This document shows, in pieces, positions 53,794 through 61,996 of a stretch of 64,000 nucleotides of DNA. Origin of the DNA: Sulfurimonas sp. GTDB taxonomy: Bacteria > Campylobacterota > Campylobacteria > Campylobacterales > Sulfurimonadaceae. A program made the translations under genes and the position numbers. The stretch is from contig NZ_CP093397.1 of assembly GCF_029027585.1 (NCBI RefSeq), positions 2,283,405 through 2,347,404 of the forward strand. Direction: 5' to 3'. The notes beneath the pieces are model-generated. The model ran no database searches. It was given only the letters and a program-made list of their open reading frames with translations, and was not told the origin of the DNA. Numbering within the stretch: position 1 is the first letter of the stretch; each line of letters starts with the position of its first letter.

Positions 53794-55521
53794 ATGCTTC
53801 ATCTTGATGATAATAATTTAAAATTATATGATGTGTTATTAAAAAACTATCAAAAGTTAGATGAAGATAAAAGATATTATCATAGTGCATTTAATCTTTT
53901 GGGAGATTTAGTTTGGTTAAAAGATATAGACGGTGTATTTTTAAAATGTAATGAAAATGCAGCGCGACTTATCGGTTTACAAATTTCTCAAATAATTGGA
54001 AAAACGGATTATGATTTATTTGAGAAGGATAGAGCAGACTATTTTTTAGAGATAGATAAAAAAGCAATGTACGGAAATAACCCGATTGTAGTTAAAGAAT
54101 ATCTAAGTGCTGCAGATGGTTCGTTTCAAGGATATTTTGAAACTACTAAAGCTCCTATGAAAGATGAAGATGGAAATATTATTGGTGTTTTAGGTGTTTC
54201 AAAAGATATTAACGAGATAACTATAAAAGAAAAAGAACTAGAAAAACTTTCTCAATACGATACTTTAACTGACTTAAAGAATAGAAATGCAATGATGAAT
54301 GAATTGCATATTATTTTAGAAAAAAAAGAAAAAAGTATAAAGCATTCTTTGTTATTTATAGATTTAGATAAATTTAAAGAAATTAACGACTCTATGGGAC
54401 ATAATATTGGAGATGAAATTTTAATTTCAGTTTCAAGAAGACTTGAAAAAATAATTGAAAAAGATGATATTTTAGCAAGATTTGGGGGAGATGAATTTAC
54501 TATATTTCTTCAAAATACACAAAACAATTCAAGAGATATCGAAGTTGCTAAAAAAATTATTACTATTTTAAGGAGACCTTTTTATATAAAAGAACATGAA
54601 TTTTTTATAACATCAAGCGTAGGAATATCTGTATATCCAAATGATTCAAGTTCAGTAGAAGAACTTTTAAAATATGCTGATAGTGCCATGTATCATGCTA
54701 AAAATAGTGGTAAAGATAACTATAAGTTTTATAATGAAAATCTTTCAAAAAGTCTTATGAAAAAAGTTTCAATAATTAATGATTTACGAAAAGCAATCAA
54801 GAATAAAGAGTTTGTATTATACTATCAAATACAAGTAGATGCAAAAGAAAATAAAGTTGTAGGAGCTGAAGCTTTAGTCAGGTGGATTCATCCAACAAGG
54901 GGGCTTATCTATCCGATTGAGTTTATCCATATAGCTGAATCATCAGGACAGATAGTAGATTTAGGAAAATGGGTGATTTTTGAAGCTATGAAAGATATTT
55001 CTCAGTGGAAAAAAAACTCAGTAAAAATAGACAAAATATCGATAAATTTATCCACAAGACAATTGAGTGATGAGCATTTGATTTTAATTCTAATTCAAGC
55101 ATTAAAAGCTACTGGATGTAAAGCAGAGTGGGTTGAGTTTGAAATTACAGAAAGTTATACAATGAATAATTTTGAATCTAGTGTGCTTTTACTAAATGAG
55201 ATTGTTGACTTAGGTTTTAGTCTTTCGATTGATGATTTTGGAACAGGTTATTCTTCTTTGTCATATATTAAAAAACTTCCTATAAGTAAATTAAAAATTG
55301 ATAAGCTTTTTGTTGATGATATTGAAAAAAGTGATGATGATAAATCTATTGTAAATGCTTTTGTATTAATCTCGAAGAGTTTGAAATTAGATGTTATAGC
55401 TGAAGGGATTCAAACGCAGAAACAACAAGACGAACTCTTGAAAATTGGATGTAATTTATCTCAAGGATATTTATATTCAAAACCTGTGCCTAAAGAAGAA
55501 TTATTAAAAGTTCTTTTTTAA
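53794..55521 (+). CDS. PAS-GGDEF-EAL c-di-GMP turnover protein
   Basis: 575 aa. PAS domain (about 25-145): NLLGDLVWLKDIDGVFLKCN, GKTDYDLFEKDRADYF, VLGVSKDINE. GGDEF domain (145-310) with YDTLTDLKNRNAMMNEL and intact RFGGDEFTIFLQ. EAL domain (320-575) with EALVRWIHPTRGLIYP, INLSTRQLSD, FEITESYTM, SIDDFGTGYSSLSY and LKIDKLFVDDI, all catalytic residues present. It can in principle make and break c-di-GMP. Linked two bases after the NIT chemoreceptor, so the two likely respond together. Followed by a bidirectional terminator. Confidence 0.92.
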   Translation: MLHLDDNNLKLYDVLLKNYQKLDEDKRYYHSAFNLLGDLVWLKDIDGVFLKCNENAARLIGLQISQIIGKTDYDLFEKDRADYFLEIDKKAMYGNNPIVVKEYLSAADGSFQGYFETTKAPMKDEDGNIIGVLGVSKDINEITIKEKELEKLSQYDTLTDLKNRNAMMNELHIILEKKEKSIKHSLLFIDLDKFKEINDSMGHNIGDEILISVSRRLEKIIEKDDILARFGGDEFTIFLQNTQNNSRDIEVAKKIITILRRPFYIKEHEFFITSSVGISVYPNDSSSVEELLKYADSAMYHAKNSGKDNYKFYNENLSKSLMKKVSIINDLRKAIKNKEFVLYYQIQVDAKENKVVGAEALVRWIHPTRGLIYPIEFIHIAESSGQIVDLGKWVIFEAMKDISQWKKNSVKIDKISINLSTRQLSDEHLILILIQALKATGCKAEWVEFEITESYTMNNFESSVLLLNEIVDLGFSLSIDDFGTGYSSLSYIKKLPISKLKIDKLFVDDIEKSDDDKSIVNAFVLISKSLKLDVIAEGIQTQKQQDELLKIGCNLSQGYLYSKPVPKEELLKVLF

Positions 55522-55524
55522 CTA

Positions 55525-55544
55525 AAGCCCTAAAAATAGGGCTT
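55525..55544. terminator. Bidirectional hairpin terminator
   Basis: AAGCCCTA (55525-55532), four-base loop, TAGGGCTT (55537-55544), with T-rich sequence before and A-rich after. It separates the convergent PAS-GGDEF-EAL and superoxide reductase genes. Confidence 0.75.
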
Positions 55545-55550
55545 AAATAG

Positions 55551-55937
55551 CTACTGAGCTACTGCAACTTCTAGTGGAGTTGACTCCCAGATGCCGTGTT
55601 TTGTACAGTAACCGTGAGCAATAAGGTTTAGTTTTTTACCCATTGGTCTGATGTTAAAAGTTACTTGCGCGTGAGATTTTTCGTTTCCTAAAGTTCCAGG
55701 AATAAAAGAAGCCGCAGCTAATTTAGTGTCACCATTAAAAAGAGTGATACTTTCGATGAAGTGATCAAAATCATCTGGGTGAGTATATTCATTTCCCATT
55801 TTTACATTAACTGAAAGGATTTCACCTTTTTTAGCTGCACCATCAACTGTAATAAATGGAGAGTGACGGTCAATCAAATCTTTTTTAGCTTCTCTTTCTA
55901 CTGTATCTATATCAACATATTTGTTAATCTTTGGCAT
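55551..55937 (-). CDS. Superoxide reductase (neelaredoxin / desulfoferrodoxin centre II type)
   Basis: 128 aa, one-domain form without the N-terminal rubredoxin-like iron site. The Fe(His)4Cys centre is seen as RHSPFITV, EYTHPDDFDHFIESITL (two histidines) and YCTKHGIWES, where Cys and His bind the iron. Reduces superoxide to peroxide in the cytoplasm without making oxygen, usual in microaerophiles. Its own unit, ending at the shared hairpin. The start at 55937 has AAGGAAAT upstream. Confidence 0.9.
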   Translation of the reverse strand: MPKINKYVDIDTVEREAKKDLIDRHSPFITVDGAAKKGEILSVNVKMGNEYTHPDDFDHFIESITLFNGDTKLAAASFIPGTLGNEKSHAQVTFNIRPMGKKLNLIAHGYCTKHGIWESTPLEVAVAQ

Positions 55938-56099
55938 TTTATTTCCTTGTGTTTTTAATTTGTATAGTATTGTAACTTCATAAGCATTTAGTAAAGCATA
56001 AATCAGAGTTTATTTGTCTTATTTAAGAAATATTTTATAAAAGCACTTTTTAACCAAAAAATAGGTAAAATCCAAATAATTTAAAAAAAGAGTAAAAAT

Positions 56100-58118
56100 A
56101 TGCTAAAAACGCTACTAATTGAGATAGGTGTTGAAGAACTACCTGCTGTTCCACTTTTAAAAGAACTTAAGAATATTGAAAAAAAATATGCTGATATTTT
56201 AGAAAAAAATTCATTACTTTGTGAGTTTGAATTTTACTATACTCCTCGCCGTTTAGTTGTCTGGCATAGAGAGTTTAAAAGTGCGCAAGAAGATAGCGTT
56301 GAAGAGTTTTTTGGAGCTCCTATTGCTGTTGCCTATAAAGATGGAGAACCTACACCTGCTGCAAATGGTTTTGCTAAAAAATGTGGAGTCCAGCTTAGTG
56401 AAATAGGTGTAGCACAAAAGGGCAATAAAGATGTTCTTTACTACAAAAAAGATGTTAAAGGTAAAGACTCTACTCAGCTTTTAGAAGGCATCATAAGTGA
56501 GTGGATAAAAAGTCTTAGTTTTGGTAAGTCTATGAGGTGGGGAAGTCTTAATGAGAGTTTTATAAGACCTATTCGATGGGTAAATGTTATGCTTGATGAT
56601 AAACTTGTAAATATAGAACTTTTTGGCGTTAAATCTTCTAAAATCACTTTTGTTCATCGTATTAGTAATTTTGAAGCACTTGAAGTTAAAGGTTCAAAAG
56701 AGTATTTTGAAATATTAAAAGATGGTGGTGTTACACTTTTTAGTGAAGATAGAATGCTAAAGATATTAAATGATTTTAAAGCCATTGAGGTTAGTAATGG
56801 GGTGAATATTGAAGTTGATGATGATTTACTTAATGAAGTTATAGCCATTACAGAAAATCCGACAGCACTTTTAGGCTCGTTTGATGAGGAGTTTTTAAGA
56901 CTTCCTCCTGAGGTTATCATCACTTCTATGAAGGAACATCAGAGATATTTTCCAGTTTTTAAAGACGGTAAACTTATAAACAAGTTTGTAGTAGTTTCAA
57001 ATGCACTTACAGATGATTTTTCAAAAGTTATCCAAGGAAATGAAAGAGTTCTTCGTCCTCGTTTAGCAGATGGACTTTTCTTTTTTGATAATGATTTAAA
57101 AAATGGACTTAGCACAGATGGACTAGAAAAAGTTGCATTTTTTAAAGGTCTTGGAAGTGTTAAAGATAAGATGATTAGAGAAGCTAAAATAGCAAACACT
57201 CTTTTTGATATGTATAAGATAGATGCTAAAAAAGAAGACCTAGACACAGCGGTAAACTTAGCAAAAGCTGACTTGATGAGTGAGATGGTTTATGAGTTTA
57301 CAGAACTTCAAGGTCTTATGGGGTCATACTACGCACAAAAAGCGGGAGAGAGTGAAGCTGTTGTAACCGCTATAAAAGAGCAATATTTACCAGATGGAGA
57401 AGATAGCGCACTTCCTTCAACTCCTCTTAGTGCCATAGTTGCAATGAGCATAAAGCTTGATACCCTTTTAGCTTTGTTTAGTGTAAATCAAATTCCGACA
57501 GGTTCTCGTGACCCTTTTGCTCTTCGTCGCGCAGTAAATGGAATCATAAGAATTACGGCAAAGCATAACTTAGAATTTGATATATCAAAAACATTAAAAG
57601 AGTTGGCATCTGGATATGCATCTATTGATATGCAAAAATTAGAAAGTTTTTTCTTGGAGCGAGTGAAACAATACTATAAAGTGAACCCATCTGTTGTTGA
57701 AGCAGTTTTAGCATCTAAAGAAAGAGAGTTAGTCGCAATTTCACAAAAGATAGAGGCACTAGATGCTATCGTAAATAGTGAAGGTTTCTCTGAGGCGTTT
57801 TCAACCTTTAAACGAGTTGCAAACATAACTAAAGATATTGATTTAACACAAGAGTTATCAGTAGATGTAAAACTCTTTGAAGAAAAAGCAGAAGAAGACT
57901 TGTATGCAAAATACAGTGAAATTTCATCTGCAAAATATAACTCTTATGAAGAAGAACTAGATGCTCTTTTAGGTTTAAAACCAAATCTTGATAAGTTCTT
58001 TGATGATGTTATGGTAAATGTTGACGATGAAGCTATAAAAAACAATAGAAAATCATTAGTAGCATCTATATATAAAAGTATATTAAATATAGCAGATATC
58101 AAAGAAGTAAGTGTTTAA
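56100..58118 (+). CDS. glyS: Glycyl-tRNA synthetase beta subunit
   Basis: 672 aa, the usual length. Begins LLIEIGVEELPAVPL, with FYYTPRRLVVW, SMRWGSLNESFIRPIRWV, VIITSMKEHQRYFPVF, NERVLRPRLADGLFFFDND, VYEFTELQGLMGSYYA and SRDPFALRRAVNGIIRI, all GlyS landmarks, ending with an anticodon-binding-like helical region. The alpha subunit is not in this window. The following FkbM gene overlaps by eight bases. Nothing odd. Confidence 0.97.
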   Translation: MLKTLLIEIGVEELPAVPLLKELKNIEKKYADILEKNSLLCEFEFYYTPRRLVVWHREFKSAQEDSVEEFFGAPIAVAYKDGEPTPAANGFAKKCGVQLSEIGVAQKGNKDVLYYKKDVKGKDSTQLLEGIISEWIKSLSFGKSMRWGSLNESFIRPIRWVNVMLDDKLVNIELFGVKSSKITFVHRISNFEALEVKGSKEYFEILKDGGVTLFSEDRMLKILNDFKAIEVSNGVNIEVDDDLLNEVIAITENPTALLGSFDEEFLRLPPEVIITSMKEHQRYFPVFKDGKLINKFVVVSNALTDDFSKVIQGNERVLRPRLADGLFFFDNDLKNGLSTDGLEKVAFFKGLGSVKDKMIREAKIANTLFDMYKIDAKKEDLDTAVNLAKADLMSEMVYEFTELQGLMGSYYAQKAGESEAVVTAIKEQYLPDGEDSALPSTPLSAIVAMSIKLDTLLALFSVNQIPTGSRDPFALRRAVNGIIRITAKHNLEFDISKTLKELASGYASIDMQKLESFFLERVKQYYKVNPSVVEAVLASKERELVAISQKIEALDAIVNSEGFSEAFSTFKRVANITKDIDLTQELSVDVKLFEEKAEEDLYAKYSEISSAKYNSYEEELDALLGLKPNLDKFFDDVMVNVDDEAIKNNRKSLVASIYKSILNIADIKEVSV

Positions 58119-59205
58119 TTTAGTAGATTTTAACTATATAAATGAAGAAGATAAAAAACTAACAGAGCTTTTTTTATCTTCCTCTACTCCCAAAAAAAAA
58201 TACATTCTAGGCATAAATAAACTCACAAAATCTATCTTAAAACATATAAAAGTAGATGGTATTATAGATGACTTTACTAGAGTTCAGAGTTCAAGAAAAA
58301 AAGAGATACTAAAGATAGAAGATGTGCCAAAAGGTGCGGTTATCTTATCAGTGTCAACAGGTAGTCCACTTGAAGTAAAATCTAAACTAGATGCGATGGG
58401 CTTTTTAAATTTTAATTATCTTTCGTTTTTTAGATATTCAAACCTTCCTCTTGTCCCTCCACCTTTTATGCTTGATTTTAAAGAAGACTTTTTAAAAAAT
58501 AAAAAACGATACGAAGATATGTATAATTTACTTGAAGATGAAAAATCAAAAGAAGTTTTTACAAAAGTTATAAATTTTAAGATTAGTTTTGATTTAGAGT
58601 TTATGAATGGATTTACAAATGACCATGAAGGTCAATATTTTGACAAAGAGATAGTTCCAGATATAAAAAATATAACCTTTGTAGATGGTGGTGGATATGT
58701 TGGCGATACCGCTGCGAGGGTAATCAAAAATCATTCTGATTTTAAAAAGATATATCTTATTGAACCAATAAGTGAAAATTTAGCAATAGCATCTAGGGAT
58801 TTAGCAGAATTTAAAAACATAGAGTTTATTCCTCTTGGACTCTCAAACAAAAAAACTACCTTACACTTTAATGAAGAAAAATCTTTCTCTAGCATCTATG
58901 GAAATGGAACTCAAAGTGTAGAGGTTGATAAGTTAGATAACATCATAAAAGAAAAAGTAGATTTTATAAAACTGGACATTGAAGGTGCAGAACAAGATGC
59001 AATCCAAGGCGCAAAAAAAACTATAAAAAAGTATAAACCAGTTTTAGCGATTTGCATCTATCATAAGGCACAAGATTGGTATAAAATTCCTCAGATGCTA
59101 CTAGAAATGAATAGTGATTATAAAGTTTATTTGCGTCATTATATGGAAGGAATATTTGAGAGTGTTCTTTATTTTATACCGAAAAAGGAAAACAAATATG
59201 TATGA
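58111..59205 (+). CDS. FkbM-family SAM-dependent methyltransferase
   Basis: 364 aa from a GTG at 58111, overlapping glyS. The C-terminal half is an FkbM methyltransferase: NITFVDGGGYVGDTAARVI (SAM loop), KIYLIEPISENLAIA, IPLGLSNKKTTLHF, VDFIKLDIEGAEQDAIQGAK and PVLAICIYHKAQDWYKIP. The N-terminal 140 residues (KKYILGINKLTKSILKHIKV; VILSVSTGSPLEVKS) look like a nucleotide-fold domain seen in sugar or glycan methyltransferases. Typical role is O-methylation of a sugar or lipid-linked glycan; substrate unknown. Overlaps the next gene by eight bases. Confidence 0.82.
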   Translation: MFNLVDFNYINEEDKKLTELFLSSSTPKKKYILGINKLTKSILKHIKVDGIIDDFTRVQSSRKKEILKIEDVPKGAVILSVSTGSPLEVKSKLDAMGFLNFNYLSFFRYSNLPLVPPPFMLDFKEDFLKNKKRYEDMYNLLEDEKSKEVFTKVINFKISFDLEFMNGFTNDHEGQYFDKEIVPDIKNITFVDGGGYVGDTAARVIKNHSDFKKIYLIEPISENLAIASRDLAEFKNIEFIPLGLSNKKTTLHFNEEKSFSSIYGNGTQSVEVDKLDNIIKEKVDFIKLDIEGAEQDAIQGAKKTIKKYKPVLAICIYHKAQDWYKIPQMLLEMNSDYKVYLRHYMEGIFESVLYFIPKKENKYV

Positions 59206-60319
59206 TTTAGCGATAATAGGTGCTGGAATAAATGGAACAAGTGTAGCTTATGAATTTGCCAAGGCTGGTAAAAAGGTTATCATCTTTGATATGGATGGAG
59301 TTGCTAGTGGAGGAAGTGGTGCTGCTGGTGCTTTTATTGCACCAAAATTCTCTAAAGAGGGGGAGTTAAAAGAACTTTTAAATGATGCTTTTATTTATAG
59401 TATGAAGTTTTATGAGCAAAATTTTCCACATCTTCTAAAAAAAATAAAACTTTTTCATAGTACAACAGACGAAGAATCATCTAAAACACTTGAGGCATAT
59501 AAAAAAAATACTCCATTAAAAATGAAAAAAGTATCTGAGGATTTTTTAAATACTTTAAGCCCTAGCGCAAAAGAATATGCACATATATGTATAGATGCTG
59601 GAATAGTTAACGCTCACGCAATGTGTAGGGCACTGTGTAAAAATGCTAAATATATAGAGCAAAAAGTAAAATCTTTAATATTTGAAGATGATTACTGGGT
59701 AGTAAATGAGGTATATAGTGCTAAAAATATTTTACTTGCAACAGGTGCTTATGACGCAGTTATAAAAGAACCATATATAAAGCTAAGTGGTGTTTGGGGA
59801 CATCGGATTGATATAAAAACTTCTACAAAAAATTTATATAGTATCCATAGAGATATTTCAATATCTCCGAGTTTTGATGGAGTAATAGCTATCGGTGCAA
59901 CGCATGATGTTCACTATCATCCACAAAGAACTACTACTGCTTATGACCCAAAAAAAGGCAGAATAGAATTACTTGCTAAAGCAGAAAAAACTATAAAACT
60001 CCAAGATGTAGAAATCGTGAAAGACTTTACAGGTTTGCGTTCAGGCTCTACTGACTATATGCCTATTATAGGAAGTTTAGTTATTTCAAAAGAAACACTT
60101 GCGAGTAAAAATATACGGTATGAAATAGAAAGCTCAAATACTTCAAGTTATACTTACTATCCAAATCTTTATATGATAAATGGAAGCGGTGGATATGGTT
60201 TTGTGTTAGGTCCATATATAGCAAAAATTTTAAAAGAGCATATCTTAGATGCTAAAGAGATAAGTAAAAGATTAAGCCCAGATAGATTTTTTACTAGATG
60301 GGCTAAAAAATCATTTTAA
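59198..60319 (+). CDS. FAD-dependent oxidoreductase (DAO family)
   Basis: 373 aa from ATG 59198 (GGAAAACAAAT upstream). Dinucleotide fold LAIIGAGINGTSVAYEFAKA, then GVASGGSGAAGAFIAP, the substrate region VNAHAMCRALC, and the C-terminal YPNLYMINGSGGYGFVLGPY that closes the FAD site. It resembles glycine/D-amino-acid oxidases and the oxidase half of MnmC. The start lies inside the FkbM gene, so co-translation is likely. Substrate unknown. Confidence 0.82.
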   Translation: MYDLAIIGAGINGTSVAYEFAKAGKKVIIFDMDGVASGGSGAAGAFIAPKFSKEGELKELLNDAFIYSMKFYEQNFPHLLKKIKLFHSTTDEESSKTLEAYKKNTPLKMKKVSEDFLNTLSPSAKEYAHICIDAGIVNAHAMCRALCKNAKYIEQKVKSLIFEDDYWVVNEVYSAKNILLATGAYDAVIKEPYIKLSGVWGHRIDIKTSTKNLYSIHRDISISPSFDGVIAIGATHDVHYHPQRTTTAYDPKKGRIELLAKAEKTIKLQDVEIVKDFTGLRSGSTDYMPIIGSLVISKETLASKNIRYEIESSNTSSYTYYPNLYMINGSGGYGFVLGPYIAKILKEHILDAKEISKRLSPDRFFTRWAKKSF

Positions 60320-60384
60320 CTTTTTTCAAACTTAATGAGTTCTTAAGAATATACTCAATATCTTATGTCTTAAAAATAACTAAA

Positions 60385-60390
60385 TATAAT
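60385..60390 (+). promoter_or_regulatory. Possible -10 box of the two-partner secretion operon
   Basis: TATAAT in an AT-rich 133-bp gap, 62 bp before the transporter's GTG start. A palindrome TTCTTAAGAA lies upstream near 60341-60350 and could be an operator. Weak evidence. Confidence 0.3.
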
Positions 60391-60452
60391 ATTCTAAATT
60401 ATCAGAGCATAACATAACTGTGAATATTTGGTAATTTATAGGAATATCTAAG

Positions 60453-61988
60453 GTGTATTTTAAAGCTACTTTTTGTCTGTCAATTTTACTTGTTTTTTCT
60501 ACTATCTCCTATGCTAAAGAGTGTGTAGAACTAAAAACGATAAATATAGATGAAAAAGAAATTTTAGATTTAGAAGCTAAAAATAAACTTTTTAAAAGTC
60601 ATATTGGTAAATGTATAGATGCCAATATAATAAAAAGTATCTTAAACACCACTTCCAAATATTACCTAGACCATGGATATATCACAACCAAACCATACTT
60701 GCCACCTCAAAATATACTTGATGGAGAGATAAAGATATCTGTTTCAAAGGGTATAATCGAAGATATAGTAGATGCTAATACAAGCAGTTCAAATGCTAAA
60801 ATAAAAACAGCTTTTATATTTCAAAAAGGTAATGCTTTAAACTTAAGAGATTTAGAAACTTCTTTAGAGATGATAAATAGAGTTCCATCTACAGATGCTA
60901 AGTTTGAGATAAAACCAGGGAAAAAACGAAGTTCAAGTATAGTTGTCATAAAAACTAAAGAAACAACTCCATATCATCTAGAGATAGGTGTTACAGGAGA
61001 AAAAAATCTAGTTGATGACAATCCATACCTAACAGCAAACATATCAATAGATAATCCTTTTAATATTAATGATATTTTAAAGTTCACATATAACGGTAGT
61101 CGTATTCAACAAGATTATCAAAGTTCTTCAGGTAAAGAGTTAAACTATTCTTTTGCACTAGGTAGTTATTTGATGGAGTATATTTGGTATGATTTTTTAT
61201 ATTCCCAAAGTGTTTTAGGTCTAAATGACACTTATGTTTCTGATGGTAATACTATTGGTTTTACTCTTAAAGTAAGTAAACTTATTTTTAGAAATAAAAA
61301 TAATAAGTTAAAACTTGCACTATCTCTAGGGCACAAAAATACTAAAAACTATTTCTCTGATGAACTTATAGAAGTTTCAAGTTATAAAACAACTCTTGCT
61401 CAGATTGACTTGACACATACTTATGTTCAAAACTGGGGACAGCTTATAAATACATATAGTTTTTACAGAGGCACAGACTGGTTTGGGGCTAGAAATGACA
61501 ACTACTTTACAGGTAATGAAAAAGCAAAACTTCAATTCTCCAAACATACTTTGAGTACATACTTGTACTATAACATCTCAAATACAACTTACCAAATAAA
61601 CTCAAATCTTCATCTACAATACTCAGGAGATTATCTTTATGATAACAACAAGCTAAGAGTTGGAAGTTACTATACAGTAAGAGGTTATTCATCATCTTAC
61701 TATGGAGATAGTGGGGGTTACATTAAAAATGATTTACTTAAAACATTCCGCCCAGATTTATATCCTCTTTATGTAACAACTATTTCACCTTTCATCGGGG
61801 TTGATTATGGTTATGTAGAGTGTAGAGATAACAATATAGCCTGTGGTAAGTTAATAGGTGCTGCCATAGGATTTAAAACATATTCACAGAAAATAAGTAC
61901 AGACTTTACTTGGAGTAGAGCTTTGAAAAAAGTTAAAAATTCAGAGATAGAAACACTATTTCGTTATAACTTAACACTAAAATTTTAG
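60453..61988 (+). CDS. Two-partner secretion transporter TpsB (FhaC/ShlB family)
   Basis: 511 aa. Signal peptide (FKATFCLSILLVFSTISYA), then two POTRA domains (about 25-175), including YYLDHGYITTKPYLPPQNIL and LNLRDLETSLEMINRVPSTD, and a 16-strand barrel from about 180. The conserved barrel motif VRGYSSSYYGDSGGYI is present near residue 415, and the protein ends in Phe (LFRYNLTLKF). It moves the TpsA exoprotein across the outer membrane. Start chosen at GTG 60453 with AAGG just before. The TpsA gene follows eight bases later. Confidence 0.9.
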   Translation: MYFKATFCLSILLVFSTISYAKECVELKTINIDEKEILDLEAKNKLFKSHIGKCIDANIIKSILNTTSKYYLDHGYITTKPYLPPQNILDGEIKISVSKGIIEDIVDANTSSSNAKIKTAFIFQKGNALNLRDLETSLEMINRVPSTDAKFEIKPGKKRSSSIVVIKTKETTPYHLEIGVTGEKNLVDDNPYLTANISIDNPFNINDILKFTYNGSRIQQDYQSSSGKELNYSFALGSYLMEYIWYDFLYSQSVLGLNDTYVSDGNTIGFTLKVSKLIFRNKNNKLKLALSLGHKNTKNYFSDELIEVSSYKTTLAQIDLTHTYVQNWGQLINTYSFYRGTDWFGARNDNYFTGNEKAKLQFSKHTLSTYLYYNISNTTYQINSNLHLQYSGDYLYDNNKLRVGSYYTVRGYSSSYYGDSGGYIKNDLLKTFRPDLYPLYVTTISPFIGVDYGYVECRDNNIACGKLIGAAIGFKTYSQKISTDFTWSRALKKVKNSEIETLFRYNLTLKF

Positions 61989-61996
61989 GAAAATAA

